Below, piece after piece: positions 11,350 through 23,410 of a DNA stretch of 64,000 bases. The notes under the pieces are model-generated. The model searched no databases. It was given only the letters and a program-made list of their open reading frames with translations, and was not told the DNA's origin. Position numbers and translations under genes: made by a program. The DNA comes from Halicephalobus mephisto (lineage: Eukaryota; Nematoda; Chromadorea; Rhabditida; Panagrolaimidae): assembly GCA_009193035.1 (NCBI GenBank), contig SWDT01000099.1, forward strand, positions 1 to 64,000. Direction: 5' to 3'. Numbering within the stretch: position 1 is the stretch's first letter; each line of letters opens with the position of its first letter.

Positions 11350-12583
11350 TTAATCGAATAATGTCCAATCAGCAAATAACGTCAAAATAACCGGCGCAGA
11401 AGTTTCAATCCAGAGATTTCCGTCGTTTTTTTCCAACTCCAACTGATTAGAAGTACTGATTAATCCTCCAAATTCCATCTTATTTCGCGAAAGATCCCAA
11501 TGAAAACCTCTAGAAGACACTATTGTTTCTTTTTGGACAATCGGAATCAATCCGCAAATCCCTGGAAATAATTTTCTGGATTTTCCAAATCGAATTTCGT
11601 GTTTTCCTTCTTTCAAAATCGTCAAAAAATTCTGTTGATCCAGCAAAAAAATCGGATTTTCGATCTTGGAAGAAATAAGTGAATTAATCGAAGCCATGGA
11701 GTGATCAAATCTCCCTCCTAAACCACCAAGGATAACAATAGATGAAACCTATAAGATTTTAATCAAAATCACAGAAATTTTAAATTTTCTCAAAACGAAT
11801 TTTTAACATATTTTTAAAAATCTTCTTCGTCAAAAACAACAATTCTAGGAATTTTTACTTAACAAAAACTTTTAGGATCCTCAAATGCATACTAGAAAAT
11901 CTCATAAAATACTGAAAGATTCTAGAAGCTCCTGCAGAAATTTCAGGTTCCATCAGAATTCTAAAACGCTCAAGAAATTTCTGAGATTCTAAAGAATTCT
12001 AAAAATTTCTACAAGATTCTGGGAGATTTTACGGAATTCTCAAGTTCCATCAGAATTCTAAAAAGCTTAAGAAATTTCTGAGATTCTGAAGCATTCTAAA
12101 AATTTCTGTAGAATTCTCAAGTTCTCATGGTCATTCAGAATCTTGTAGATTTCTAGAAGTCCTCAAAAGTGTCGGAATTCACTGAATTCTGCCAGCTTCT
12201 ACAGTATTTCATTGTGAAAAAATTAAAAAACAAACCTCCAAAGTTAATTTTCTTTTTTCCAATTCCATAAGCAATTTCGTCATGTCAGTAAAATTCTGAT
12301 TTTCAGTTTCATAAATTTCCACTTTTTTATCCATAAAAAACTCTTTCGATTCATCATCAATTGAATCTAGATCTCCAGTAATCAAATTTGGTAATTTTAA
12401 TTCTCCAATTTCACAAAATTTTTTCAAAAAATTAGCAGCTCCATCTGTTGTAAATCTATTTGAACATTTTTCCCAAATTTTTTTCCAACAATTTGGTTGA
12501 AATTCTGGTGGACTATTAACAAACAAAGCAGCTATATTCGTTGAAAAAATTAATTCATCCAAATCCAGACGATTTACACCCAT
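11350..12583 (-). CDS. tpk-1: Thiamine pyrophosphokinase
   Basis: Transfers pyrophosphate from ATP to thiamine to make the cofactor thiamine diphosphate, in the cytosol. Exons (minus strand): 12583-12236 and 11748-11350, 248 residues, junction in phase 0 (EV then VSSIVILGG). Seen: DGAANFL, the catalytic LITGDLDSID motif, NFTDMTKLL, the GGLGGRFDH motif with the histidine close to a DH pair, and a C-terminal beta domain ending ILTFADWTLFD-like (VILTLFADWTLFD). Length fits the family. The start is the first ATG in frame at 12583. The gene sits between Rpt6 (190 bp upstream) and dbr-1 (136 bp downstream) on the same strand. The intron carries a degenerate TCTAGAA/TTCTGAGA repeat. Confidence 0.95.
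11870..12195. repeat. Degenerate repeat in tpk-1 intron
   Basis: Phrases such as AGAAATTTCTGAGATTCTAAAGAATTC recur. The same style of repeat fills other introns, for example at 41160-41630. Confidence 0.55.
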
Positions 12584-12772
12584 CAAAAAACATTTTCAAC
12601 AAAAAAATTTCTTAAATTAGATATTTAGGAGAAAATTAAAATTCTTTTAAAAAATCACACAAATATTACCGGTTATATTCATTCAAAAAATTACAAGTCA
12701 GTAAAGAAAAAATTTCCATTTTTCAACCAAGTCATTAATCTATAAATAAATAAATGGACAACAGAAATTACA

Positions 12773-14056
12773 TTACTTCCAAAGCTTCTTGATAGACATG
12801 TTCTTGTCGGAATCCTTCTGCATCACTTTGCCAACGGCCATTTCAAAGTCTTCCTGGGTGACGTGGATTCTGCGTTCACGAAGGGCGAACATACCAGCTT
12901 CGGTACAGACAGCTTTGACCTCAGCTCCAGAAGCACCGGGGATAGCTTCGGCGATCTTTCTCATGTTAATCCCACGCATCAGGTTCATCTTACGGGAATG
13001 GATCTTCAAAATGTCACAACGAGCCTTCTCATCCGGAGCAGGGAACTCGATCTTACGGTCGATACGGCCGGGACGCAATAAAGCAGGATCGAGGATATCG
13101 ATGCGGTTAGTGGCCATGATGACTTTGATGTTCTTTGTCGCTTCGAATCCATCCAATTGATTCAGAAGTTCCAGCATGGTTCTCTGGACTTCAGAATCGC
13201 CCCCGGAATGGCCTTCAACACGAGATGATCCGATGGAATCGATTTCGTCCATGAAGATAATGGAAGGAGCATGTTCTCTGGCCATCACGAAAAGCTCACG
13301 AACCATACGAGCACCTTCACCAATGAATTTTTGGACGAGTTCAGAACCAGAAACACGAATGAATGTGCATTCAGTGTGGTGAGCGACGGCACGAGCGAGT
13401 AGAGTCTTACCAGTGCCAGGAGGACCATAGAGCAAGACACCTTTGGGCTGGGCGATTCCGAGGGCTTCGAAAAGTTCCGGATGCTTGACCGGCAATTCAA
13501 TAACTTCTTTGATTTCCTTGATCTGGGTGTCCAAACCACCAATCATTTCATAAGTGGAATCTGGGACTTTCTCGACCATCATCAAGCTGACCAGAGGATC
13601 AACCTTGTTCGGCAGGATCTTGTGCAAGGCGTAGCTATCGGCTCGAAGCGCGACGCGACAGCCGACGTTCAACTGGTTCACGTCGATTCCTTTGTCGATG
13701 TCGACGACGTATTTCCCTTCAGGATGGACCTGAAATAACAGTTTACAACACGATCGATATATGAAACCAACCTTGACGAGAACTTTTTTCTTGTCCATGA
13801 CCTTCGAGACTTCGCCGACATAGGACCCTTGTTCATGGAGCTGCATGAGCTCCTCCTTGAGCATCCGGACCTTGCTGTTGAGTTCGTTCCGCTGGGCCTG
13901 TAGACGACGAACATTCTGAACTTTCTCAGCCAGACGTTGTTGAGCGTCTTCAATCTTGGTTCGGTAGTACACTTTCAAGCAATTTTCATTGCTGTTGCTG
14001 GGGGCAGGGGGAGCATGTGACGTCTGAGAAGAACTCGGAGCTGCTGGGGGTGCCAT
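12773..14056 (-). CDS. rpt-6: 26S proteasome regulatory ATPase subunit Rpt6 (PSMC5/SUG1)
   Basis: One of six AAA ATPases of the 19S base that unfold substrates and feed the 20S core. Exons (minus strand): 14056-13772 and 13729-12773, 413 residues, close to the worm length. Seen in order: Ala/Pro/Ser-rich N-terminus, coiled coil (about residues 30-75), OB domain, Walker A GPPGTGKT near residue 197, Walker B IIFMDEID, the AAA arginine fingers in [14 protein letters not shown], and the conserved C-terminal MSIKKLWK. The 42 bp intron (13730-13771) is a multiple of three without a stop, so its retention would add 14 residues. A TTTTTTAG acceptor 8 nt before the ATG fits trans-splicing. An alternative upstream ATG in frame at about 14209 would add a poorly conserved extension. 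Confidence 0.97.
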   Translation of the reverse strand: MAPPAAPSSSQTSHAPPAPSNSNENCLKVYYRTKIEDAQQRLAEKVQNVRRLQAQRNELNSKVRMLKEELMQLHEQGSYVGEVSKVMDKKKVLVKVGFIYRSCCKLLFQVHPEGKYVVDIDKGIDVNQLNVGCRVALRADSYALHKILPNKVDPLVSLMMVEKVPDSTYEMIGGLDTQIKEIKEVIELPVKHPELFEALGIAQPKGVLLYGPPGTGKTLLARAVAHHTECTFIRVSGSELVQKFIGEGARMVRELFVMAREHAPSIIFMDEIDSIGSSRVEGHSGGDSEVQRTMLELLNQLDGFEATKNIKVIMATNRIDILDPALLRPGRIDRKIEFPAPDEKARCDILKIHSRKMNLMRGINMRKIAEAIPGASGAEVKAVCTEAGMFALRERRIHVTQEDFEMAVGKVMQKDSDKNMSIKKLWK

Positions 14057-14323
14057 TGAGTAATCTAAAAAAATACAAAATAAAATTAAAAAAAAACATC
14101 CCGCAAGTTTGAAAAACCGAATGATGACAAAACAACAAGGATGAATTTCCGCTTCAGGACCAGCGGCTTTCGTTTCGAGACCGGCGGCTTTTGTTCTTTT
14201 CTTCGTCATATATGAACTTTAGAATGCACTGATCTCTTGGTTTTAATTTTGTCGTTTTTAATTTTTATTTTTTTCAAACAAAAAATTAATGTCGATTGTG
14301 ACGGTTCAATTGTCGATATAAAA
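14057..14323. promoter_or_regulatory. Shared divergent promoter of rpt-6 and the JMJD4-type gene
   Basis: Only 267 bp separate the two divergent start codons. The stretch contains CATATATGAA near 14208, a motif also seen near other gene starts in the window. Confidence 0.55.
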
Positions 14324-16343
14324 ATGCGTTACACATGGCCTCGATCTGAAAGGAAAATAAAAATAATTTCGAATCATCTGACGGATAGTGACTTTATCAG
14401 AAGTTTGAAGGAACCAATTGTGCTGGATTCAAAATTCACGAGGGAATTCGGACTGAACAGATGGCTAGCCGAAGAAACGGATGCCAACGGCGTCAGACCT
14501 GTCGATTATGACAAATTTCTCGCCGATTTTGGTTAGTTTATTTTTAAATTTTTTAAATTTCTTAAATTTCAAAATTTTAAATTTCTTAAATTTTAAATTT
14601 CACAGTTTCTAGAATCCTAGAGGTATTTTCTGAATTCTGTAGAGATTTAAAATAACATCTAAAATCGACGATTTTGAAAATTCGTGTCGGGACCATTTCG
14701 TAAAAAAACATTTTTAATTTACAATATCGTACTATATTTTGAAAGTTTTTTAATTTCTGGATTTTTGCATAATTTTTGAATGTTATTTTACTTTTTTATG
14801 AAATTTTTGTTTTTTTATAAAAAATTTTTATTTTTTTTTATTTTTTAAAATATAAAATTACAGATCCACTTCATGAAGTTTTGGTTGAGACTTATGATGA
14901 AGATTCTGGACGACAAAAGTACGGAAAAATGACTTTGAAGGACTTTGTGCATCAGCTGAAGGATCCAGATTGTCGTGGGCTCTACCTCAAGGACTGGCAC
15001 GCTCAGAGGTTGGACTCGTCCGGATCCGCTTAATCTTGTTTAATTTTAGGGAATTCAAACTTCCATCAGATTTTTACGAAGACAAATTACCGTATTTTAT
15101 GAAGATGGACTGGATCAACTTCGAAAAATGGACACTGGATCTAGGAAATCCCGTCGACGGAGATTATAAATTTGTTTATTTTGGAAGTTCCGGATCAAGG
15201 TCAGATTCATGTTTTTAAATTTAATAAAATTAAAATTCCAGGACTTTGCTTCATTACGACGTCTTCAGGTCCTTCAGCTGGTCCTTGAACGTCTCCGGAC
15301 TGAAGCACTGGCTCTTCCTTCCGATCGAGAAAACCAAAGAATTCTTCGCCAAGTATCCAGAAGAAACGGATTTCACGAAGCATCCAGGGATCGTCGATGA
15401 ATTTTGTTTAGTTGAGTGGATTCAGTCACCTGGCGAGATCATGATCGTTCCTCCTGGATGTTACCACCAAGTCCTAAATTTGGTTGGTTAAATTAAATTT
15501 TTATTTTTACTATAAAATGGATCAAGTTGTTTTCGGTGGGGTATTTTTGTTTTGTAATTTTTCCGAATATCAGGATTTTTATAACTTTTGAGGAGGAATA
15601 CAGGGTTGTGTACTCTGTATATCCTGATCTAAAGCCTTCCAGACCTATATGAACATGATAGACTTTGAAAATCCTAAAAATCCGTCTCGAGATAGCTTTG
15701 AAAAAAAATTATTTTTATAATAGTAGAATTTTGGAACTAGTATATAAAATTTTTCTGAAAATCCTAAAAATCCATCTCGAGACAGCTTTGGAAAAAATTA
15801 TTTATTTTTATAGTAATTTCGAAATTTCAGACCGAATGTCTTTCTGTGAACCACAACACGATCAACGTCTTCAACGTGGTCGGTGTCTGTCTGGAGCTCC
15901 AGGAGCGGTTCCTGGCGGTTCTGAAGGAACTTGAAGACCAAAAAGAATTGAGAGATCCCGCTGACTTTGCTGAAGTCGTCGAGGTCAGATTTTCATATAT
16001 TAAATATTTAAAAAATACATTTTAGATAGTTTTAAATTCGGATTACCGAATAACAAAGAACCGAATGCTGAAACTGGCCCAAATTGTGGAAGATGATCGA
16101 AAAAAAATTGGAAATTATTTTCTGGATTACGAACCGCCTCAGGACATCGAGAATCCAGATTTCTGGACGAATGGAAATCCCCAAACCATCCAGTCAATTT
16201 TCGAAGTCGATTGTGGATGTCGAAATTCCGGAAGACACCTGCTTTCGTCCGATCTTTGTCAAAATTTTATTAAAAAAATGAAAATCATAGATTTATTTTT
16301 CAGTCAGATCGTCATCAAGAAAATGATCCAAAATAACGGGTAG
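14324..16343 (+). CDS. JMJD4: JmjC-domain oxygenase, JMJD4 type
   Basis: Fe(II)/2-oxoglutarate oxygenase. Human JMJD4 hydroxylates a lysine of translation release factor eRF1; the worm role is inferred. Exons: 14324-14531, 14864-15008, 15050-15199, 15242-15482, 15831-15983, 16026-16343, all phase-consistent, about 404 residues. A possible last intron (16258-16303) would give about 383 residues ending at 16326. Seen: CRGLYLKDWHAQR, FYEDKLPYFMKMDWINF, the iron ligands HYD in LLHYDVFRSFSWS, the 2-oxoglutarate-type basic residue in SGLKHWLFLP, the distal histidine in GEIMIVPPGCYHQVLNL, and SVNHNTINVFNV. The family call rests on the LKDWH and FRSFSWS blocks. The ATG at 14324 is the first in frame. 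Intron 4 contains a dispersed repeat shared with rha-1. Confidence 0.9.
15488..15655 (+). repeat. Dispersed repeat, copy 1 (JMJD4 intron 4)
   Basis: About 165 bp nearly identical to 20105-20262, including GGATCAAGTTGTTTTCGGTG and CAGGGTTGTGTACTCTGTAT. A weaker match continues for another 80 bp. Confidence 0.9.
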
Positions 16344-16808
16344 ATTTGTTGATGTTAAAAATAAAATTAAAATTATAAAAAATAAAAAAGTTGTAAAATA
16401 ATCAAAAACGAAGCCGGAAAAATCAAAAATTTGTCGAACTTTTTAAAAAACCAGATTTGTCAAAAATAACAAAAAAAGTTGTGAAAAATGTTCATAATAA
16501 AGACAGAATTGTCTAAAACAATTAATAAGTTTGTCAAAGATGTTAAAAATTAAACCAATTTTGACAAATCCTAAGATTTGAAACTGTATTTCTTGGCGCG
16601 AAAATTGAATGGTCTCTTGTCTTTGATTTCGGAAATTTCGCTTTTTATTTTTTTGCATAATTTGTATAATTGAATTTCCGTACTTTTCATTAATATTCGT
16701 GAATTCAGATTCTCCTGGTTGTGTTTATTGCGTTTGATATATGAAACTTGGCAGTATTGGTTTTTTGAGCAGTTTTTATTAAACTTTGTTTTCAGTTGGA
16801 TTTCACAT
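16344..16808. other. Intergenic region upstream of CIAO2B
   Basis: AT-rich. Contains GATATATGAAACTT near 16737 and a TTTTCAG acceptor about 13 nt before the CIAO2B start, suitable for trans-splicing. Confidence 0.5.
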
Positions 16809-17294
16809 ATGGGCCAGGATAGACTCGATAACGCCGCTCCAGTTGTCTTCGACGTGAAACCACGCGAACAACGTCAAAGAGAAGCCGATTTCGACGAAAA
16901 TGTGGAAGATCCGATTGACGCCCGGGAGATATTCGACTACATAAGAGACATCAACGATCCGGAGCATCCGTACACTTTGGAACAGCTGAATGTCGTTCAA
17001 GAGGAGTTAATCAAAGTGTACAATGACGATCCGCTGAATCCATGGGTCGATGTCCGATTTACTCCCACTATTCCCCATTGTTCCTTGGCTACCTTGATTG
17101 GACTCTCGATTCGAGTAAAATTAATGAGAAGCCTTCCTCCCAACATGAAGACGGTAGTAAGAATCACAGAAGGAACCCACAATTCTGAAGCAACGATCAA
17201 CAAACAATTGGCGGACAAGGAACGGGTCGCGGCGGCCATCGAGAACAGCTCCGTGATGCAGACCGTCAATAATTGCCTAAGATCGCGAGAATGA
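16809..17294 (+). CDS. CIAO2B: MIP18/CIAO2B-type cytosolic iron-sulfur assembly factor
   Basis: Member of the CIA targeting complex that delivers 4Fe-4S clusters to cytosolic and nuclear proteins such as DNA polymerases and helicases. Single exon of 161 residues, near human CIAO2B (163). Seen: IRDINDPEHPYTLEQLNVV, a classic DUF59 opening, then FTPTIPHCSLATLIGLSIRVKL with the reactive cysteine in PHCS, and the C-terminal EATINKQLADKERVAAAIEN. The start at 16809 follows a TTTTCAG acceptor. The next gene (rha-1) starts 67 bp after this stop, so the two may be co-transcribed. Codons are C-ending, unlike most of rha-1. Confidence 0.97.
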   Translation: MGQDRLDNAAPVVFDVKPREQRQREADFDENVEDPIDAREIFDYIRDINDPEHPYTLEQLNVVQEELIKVYNDDPLNPWVDVRFTPTIPHCSLATLIGLSIRVKLMRSLPPNMKTVVRITEGTHNSEATINKQLADKERVAAAIENSSVMQTVNNCLRSRE

Positions 17295-17361
17295 TTTTCC
17301 GTGTTTATTCGTGTTTTTTACGTGTATTGAGAAATTTGTTATAAATGAAATTTCAGGGACC

Positions 17362-20300
17362 ATGGCCGAGGACATCAAGAGCACCCTCTATGCCGCTCTC
17401 GGCCGGAAGAAACTCGGAGTTCCTCAGTACTCGGTTCAAGAAGAAAAAAGAGGCGGCAGATCGAGATTCAAATGCGAGTTACGTGTTCCTGGAATGAACT
17501 ACACCGGCCTCGGGGCTTCGACTTCCAAAAAGGACGCCATGACGAACGCCGCGAGGGATTTCGGATTGTTCCTTATCCGAGAAGGCCGTCTTCAACCACA
17601 CGAACTCCCGCAATTGACAGTAAGTTTTTCATTACCAGAGCTGGAGATTTTCGAAATCCGAATCCTCAAGTTTTCAAACAAAATTGGTTCAGTTTGACTT
17701 CAAACCGTTAGATTTCCGAACTTGAATTTAGATTTTCGGATTTAAGTTGTTCTATTTGGATTCATGTTCCGATTTTCGAACTCAAATAGTTCCGTTTGAA
17801 CTTTAACCCCTGGATTTTCGAATTCCACTTGGTCGAAAATCAACAGCTCTGCTTGCTACTGTATTAAACAGATGTAGAGTTGCCAAATAGAAGGCTCCTC
17901 TTCTATCTGTATCTCATATGAAAGAACAACCTTGCTTGCCGTAAATCACTTAGTCAATGTGTAGTCTGAAAACTAAGAATTTGAAAATAAATCTGACTTC
18001 ACATTGACATTTTGCGTTTTTCAAGGCGAGTGAGGCTATTCTTTCAAGAACGTCCTTGAAATCCTCCTATTGTTAAGGAAGTAAATCTGGAAGGATCAAA
18101 CGAGCCTCTATGGGGATCGGAACCTCAACAATCATCGCCCTATATCCAGTCGAACTCCAATAACATGGATCGGGGTACGGTAGAACCCAAAATTGGGGAA
18201 ATGGTTTCAAGAATGAATTTTATAAAACGAGAAAAAACCGAACACGAACAATACCTGGACGAGAAAGCTGCAGAAGTGGCAAAAGTTTGTTTTTCTTTGA
18301 TTTTTTAAATTTTTTTGTAAAAATTCCAAAGTTTTTAAGAATTTTACAGTAGTTTTTGGAGTATTTTTAAATTTAATGAGAATTTTAAAATTGAAAATTT
18401 TGAAAGTTTTTACGAAATTTTAAAATTGAAAATTTTGAAAGTTTTTACGGAATTTTAAATTTTTTTGATTTTTAAAATGATTTTAGTCGGAGGAAGTCGA
18501 TATGCAAGCGAGTATACATGGCGGTTGGACTATGGAAAATTGTAAAAAAGGATTAAATGAATACTGTCAAAAAATAAAGATTCCTGTTCCTGTTTATGAA
18601 ATTAGACAAACAGGATCTATTGGAACTTCTAATTTTGTCGCTGAATTTACATTACATACTGGAGGAAAAAGTATCCACGGAAGAGGCGAAGGATCAACGA
18701 AAAAAGTTGCAGAAACTACTTGTGCTTTGAGCATTATTCGGCAACTTTATCATTGGAAATTTGTTGGAGTAGCTACACCTGGATCGTCGAAGAAAAAAGC
18801 GAATAATTTGCCGGCAATCGAGGTTAAGTTGGATCAGAATATCGTAACTAGAATTGAAAATTATTTGAAAAATGTCGGAATTGAACCAGCTCAGAATCTT
18901 CAATTTTCTGCTTCTGATGCTCCTAGATCGTTGATTATTGATCAGAAATTAGATAAATTTGAAGAAAGTGAAGAATCAATCTCATATCCAATTTCGTGGT
19001 CTCCACCATCAGTCAATTGGAATCCGTGGAGGGGATCCAACATTGATGAAGCTCCACTTGCATATGTAAGTTTTCTACTTTTTAATTTTTTAAATTATTT
19101 TAAAAATTTTATTCTATATTTTCGAAAATTTTACTACTTTTAAAATTTTACTATTTTTTAATTTTTAAAAATTTCATTATTTTTTTATTTTTAAAAATTT
19201 TTAAATTATTTTTAAAATTTTATTATTTTTGAAATTTAAAAATTATTATTATTATTATTTTTTATAATATTCTTGAATTATTTTTATTGTTTTCGAAATT
19301 TTAGTCTTTTTTATTGTTTTTTAATTTATTATTGTTTTAGTCTTTAGATTTCTTATTATTTTTAAAGTTATTTTTGTTGTTTTTTAAATTTTCGAATTAT
19401 CTTTTTAGATGAAGTTGGATCAGATTAGTCAGAAGTTACTAGATGAGGAAAATTCAAAAGATATCCTTGCATCTATAAGAAATGTTCGGGAAAATTTGCC
19501 AGTTTTTCAAATTAGAAACAAAATTATTTCTACTGTAGAACGAAATTCGGTTGTTTTGATTAAAGGAGCAACAGGATGTGGAAAATCTACTCAAGTTTGT
19601 CAATATCTTCTTGAAGATTATCTTTTCTCAGGTAAAGGAGCGAATTTTAATTGTTTTGTGTCTCAACCAAGAAGGATTTCTGCGATCACCCTGGCTGAAA
19701 GAGTAGCAGAAGAAAGATTTGAAAAAGTTGGAAATTCTGTCGGATACGGTGTTAGATTTGATTCAATGACCCCTAGGCCTTTTGGAGCTATCATGTTTGT
19801 TACTGTAGGGGTCCTGTTGAGGAAATTGGAAATGGGATTAAGAGGTGTATCTCATGTGATTATTGACGAAATCCACGAGAGGGACATTAATGTGAGTTTT
19901 TTTTAATTTAAACATGTTTTTTTAAAAATTATTTTAGACGGATTTTTTGTTGATTATTGTGAAGGAATTGGTTCAAAATAATCCAGGACTTAAAGTTATC
20001 CTAATGTCTGCTACGATAGATACAACCATGTTTTCTGAGTACTTTAATACCAATGTGCTGATCGAAATGCCAGAACATGCTAATGAAGTTGAATGTGAGT
20101 TTAATTTAATTTTTATTTTTACTAGAAAATGGATCAAGTTGTTTTCGGTGGGGTATTTTGTTTTGTAATTTTTCCGAATATCAGGATTTTTATAACTTTT
20201 GAGAAGGAATACAGGGTTGTGTACTCTGTATATCCTGATCTAAAGCCTTCCAGACCTATATAGAGATTATCAAAGCTGTCGATTTCTGAACTTTTGAGTC

Positions 20301-23300
20301 GGATTTTGAATTGATTTCAAATTAGTGCGATTCGAAAATTGGAAGGTTCGAAAACTTGACAACTTTGGACATGATTTACTTTGAAAAGTCAATTGCAAAA
20401 TTGTCACATAATCTGATTTTTAAAATTTCTAAAAATTTATTTCAAGATATTTCTAAGAAAAATTGATTTATTTTTATAATAGTAGGATTTTGAAGCTAGT
20501 GTATGAAAATTCAAATTTAAAAAACTTGTTCAAATAATTTTTCAAACTTGTTTTTAATTTTCACAACAGTTTGATTTTTAGTCTTTTTCTTGGAGGATGC
20601 TATTAATTTTCTACAATATGTTCCACCTATTGATCCTAAGGCTGTGAAAAAGAAGAAAAAGAAACCAGGAAATGGAACTGAAGGTGAAAATGAAGAAATA
20701 GGTACTTGTGATGATAGTGTATCTACTTTTGGGGATATTGAACCTTCTTATCCTCCGGAAGTTCGAAATGTGTTAAGCAAAATGAATGAAGCTGAAATTC
20801 CACTGGATTTGATTGAATATTTGCTGAGTGATATTCAGGAAAAAGGGGCTGAAGGAGCTGTTTTAGTTTTTTTGCCTGGATGGAATATTATTTCGATGAT
20901 GCTAGCAAGATTAGAATCGCATCCAGTATTTGGAAATCCTAATGTTTGTGTAGTTTTGCCGCTTCATTCTCAATTGACGTCGAAAGAACAACATAGAGTT
21001 TTTGATATTTATCCGAAAAATGTCAGAAAAATTATTCTTGCAACGAATATTGCTGAAACTAGTATTACTATTAATGATGTGGTTTTTGTGATTGATTCTT
21101 GTCGGTATGGTTGTGATTTTGGGATTTTAATAATTTTTGTTTTTAGTGCTAGAGAAAAATTATATTCGACAAGAAATAATATGACGCATTTTGCTACAGT
21201 ATGGGCGTCGAAAAATAGTATTATTCAAAGACGTGGTCGTGCTGGAAGAGTTAGGAAAGGATTTTGTTTTCATCTTTGTACAAAAAAACGATTTTCAATG
21301 TTGGAAGAACATTCAACTCCTGAAATGCTTAGAACTCCATTATATGAAACTTCGTTGATGATTAAATTGTTGCGTCTTGGACCTGTTTATGAATTTTTAG
21401 AAAAAGCGATTCAATCACCGCCGTTGGATAATATTGTTGAAGCAGAACTTGTCCTGAAAGAGATTAATGCTTTTGACAGTAATAATGAATTAACGCCATT
21501 GGGAAAAATTTTGGCTAGATTACCTATTTCGCCTGTTATTGGAAAAATAATTATTTTAGGAGCAACATTAGGATTAGGAAATATGATGACAACAATAGCA
21601 GCAGGAATGTCGTTTAATTTTCCATATATTCAAAAAGAAAAATTTCATTCAAAATTGTCATATCAACATAGAAAATTTTCAGGAAAATATTTAAGTGATC
21701 ATATTGGATTATTGGCTGTTAATCAAAATTTTAAAGAACAACTTAATTTTTCGCAAAATTTTGGAATTGGTTATTGTAATCAAAATTATTTAAATTTTAC
21801 AACATTAGTTATGTCAAATGATGCGAGAAAACAATTATGTGAAGTTTTGGTTAATTGTGGATTTTCGGAAGAATTATTTATAGAAAATAATTTTGATACA
21901 AATCGTGGTGATGATTGTTTGCCGTTATTTTTGTCGTTAATAACATCGGCATGTTATCCGAATGTGGGATATGTGCGTCAAAAAAGAGCAATATTTACGT
22001 TAGAAGGAGCTACAGCTTTGTTGAATAAAATGTCGGTTTGTGTTGCGTTTGATAATAATCATCCTGTGGAATTTAATTCGCCTATTGTTATGTTTACGGA
22101 AAAACTTAGAACAAATTGTATTACTTGTCATCAAATTTCGAATATTACTCCTTTACAGTTGTTGTTATTTGGAAGTAAACGGGTCGAGGCGACGTCTACA
22201 GAAGAGGTCGTCCTTGATGACATGTAAGTTGGTCGTTTTTAAATTAATATTAGTTTTAAAAATGTTGATTTTTTGGAATTTTTTAATTCCCGCATGAAAG
22301 AAGTAAAAATTTTAAATTTGAAAATTTTTATTTTTTAAATAATTTTATTCAAATTTTCTATTTTTTATTTTTTACAGTAATTTTTTAATTCCCGCATGAA
22401 AGAAACAAAAATTGTAAATTTGAAAATTTTTATTTTTTAAATAATTTTATTCAAATTTTCTACTTTTTATTTTTTACAGTAATTTTTTAATTTTTATTTT
22501 TTAAATAATTTTATTAAAATTTTCTATTTTTTACAGTAATTTTGAAATTTTTGAATTCCTGTTTAGAAAAAATAAAAAAAGTAATTTTTACAAAAATTAA
22601 ACTTTGTACTTTTTAAACAATTTTGTTGAAAGTTTTTTTTCCAGTAAATTGGTAATTTTTGAATTCTTAAATAGAATAAAAATAGAAAATCTGGCATTTT
22701 TGGGATTTCCTTGGTCTTTTTAATTTTTTACCTAATTTCTGGAAAGTTTGAAATTCACGTCAAAACAATTTCGAAAAAATTTCAATTTTTATAATAATGA
22801 TTTTAGGATTCCGTTGAAAATGTCGGCTCAAGTAGCAGCAAGTATTGTCGCTCTTAGGCCGTGTATTGAAGCTTGTGTTATTCGGGCTTGTAAAAATCCA
22901 TCTGAATTGAATAATCGAACTCGTCAAGAAATGGAATTTATTGAATTGTTGAAGATTCTTTCATCAGAAGAAGCTTGGAATGGAAGTGTTATTCAACCTA
23001 AATCAACGACTAATCCGACATCAAATAATCAGAATTATCCAACAACGAGGTTTTATGGATCTGGGCCTATGCGAGATTACACAGTTAGACCTCAGTTTCG
23101 ACCGCATTTACCGTATTCCAGAGGACCTGGTAGTGGTTTTAAACCTCAAAGACACAACGCACCGTATGGAGCAAATTCATGGGGACCTAGGGATTTTGGA
23201 TGGAGTGGTAATCGACCTGGATTCCAGAGTAATTTTGCAACTCCTGGAATGAATCAACGATATCCTTCATTTGGACATGAACAAGATTTCACTACGGATA

Positions 23301-23365
23301 TGCCTTATCAACGATCATCAGAATCAATGCATTCCAATACACCTTATCAACGGGACCCTGTTTGA
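17362..23365 (+). CDS. rha-1: ATP-dependent RNA helicase A (DHX9/maleless)
   Basis: Nuclear DExH helicase that unwinds double-stranded RNA and RNA-DNA hybrids, known in worms for germline silencing. Exons: 17362-17619, 18078-18284, 18487-19065, 19409-19891, 19938-20094, 20582-21104, 21147-22223, 22807-23365, about 1280 residues (worm RHA-1 about 1300). All phases agree. Seen: a first double-stranded RNA-binding domain (residues 5-75), a second (about 160-235), a motif I P-loop (GATGCGKST) near 401, DEIH near 502, [13 protein letters not shown] near 763, the HA2/OB region, and a Gly/Arg/Pro-rich tail. The acceptor of exon 2 (ATTGTTAAG) is weak and its exact start is uncertain. The intron 21105-21146 is 42 bp and open in frame. 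Exons 1-2 use C-ending codons, later exons A/T-ending ones. Confidence 0.95.
20105..20262 (+). repeat. Dispersed repeat, copy 2 (rha-1 intron 5)
   Basis: Near-identical to 15488-15655, in the same orientation and again inside an intron of a plus-strand gene. Confidence 0.9.
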
Positions 23366-23410
23366 TCTGATTTCTTAGTGTACTTGCAGTTTTGTATAAT
23401 TATTGGTTTT

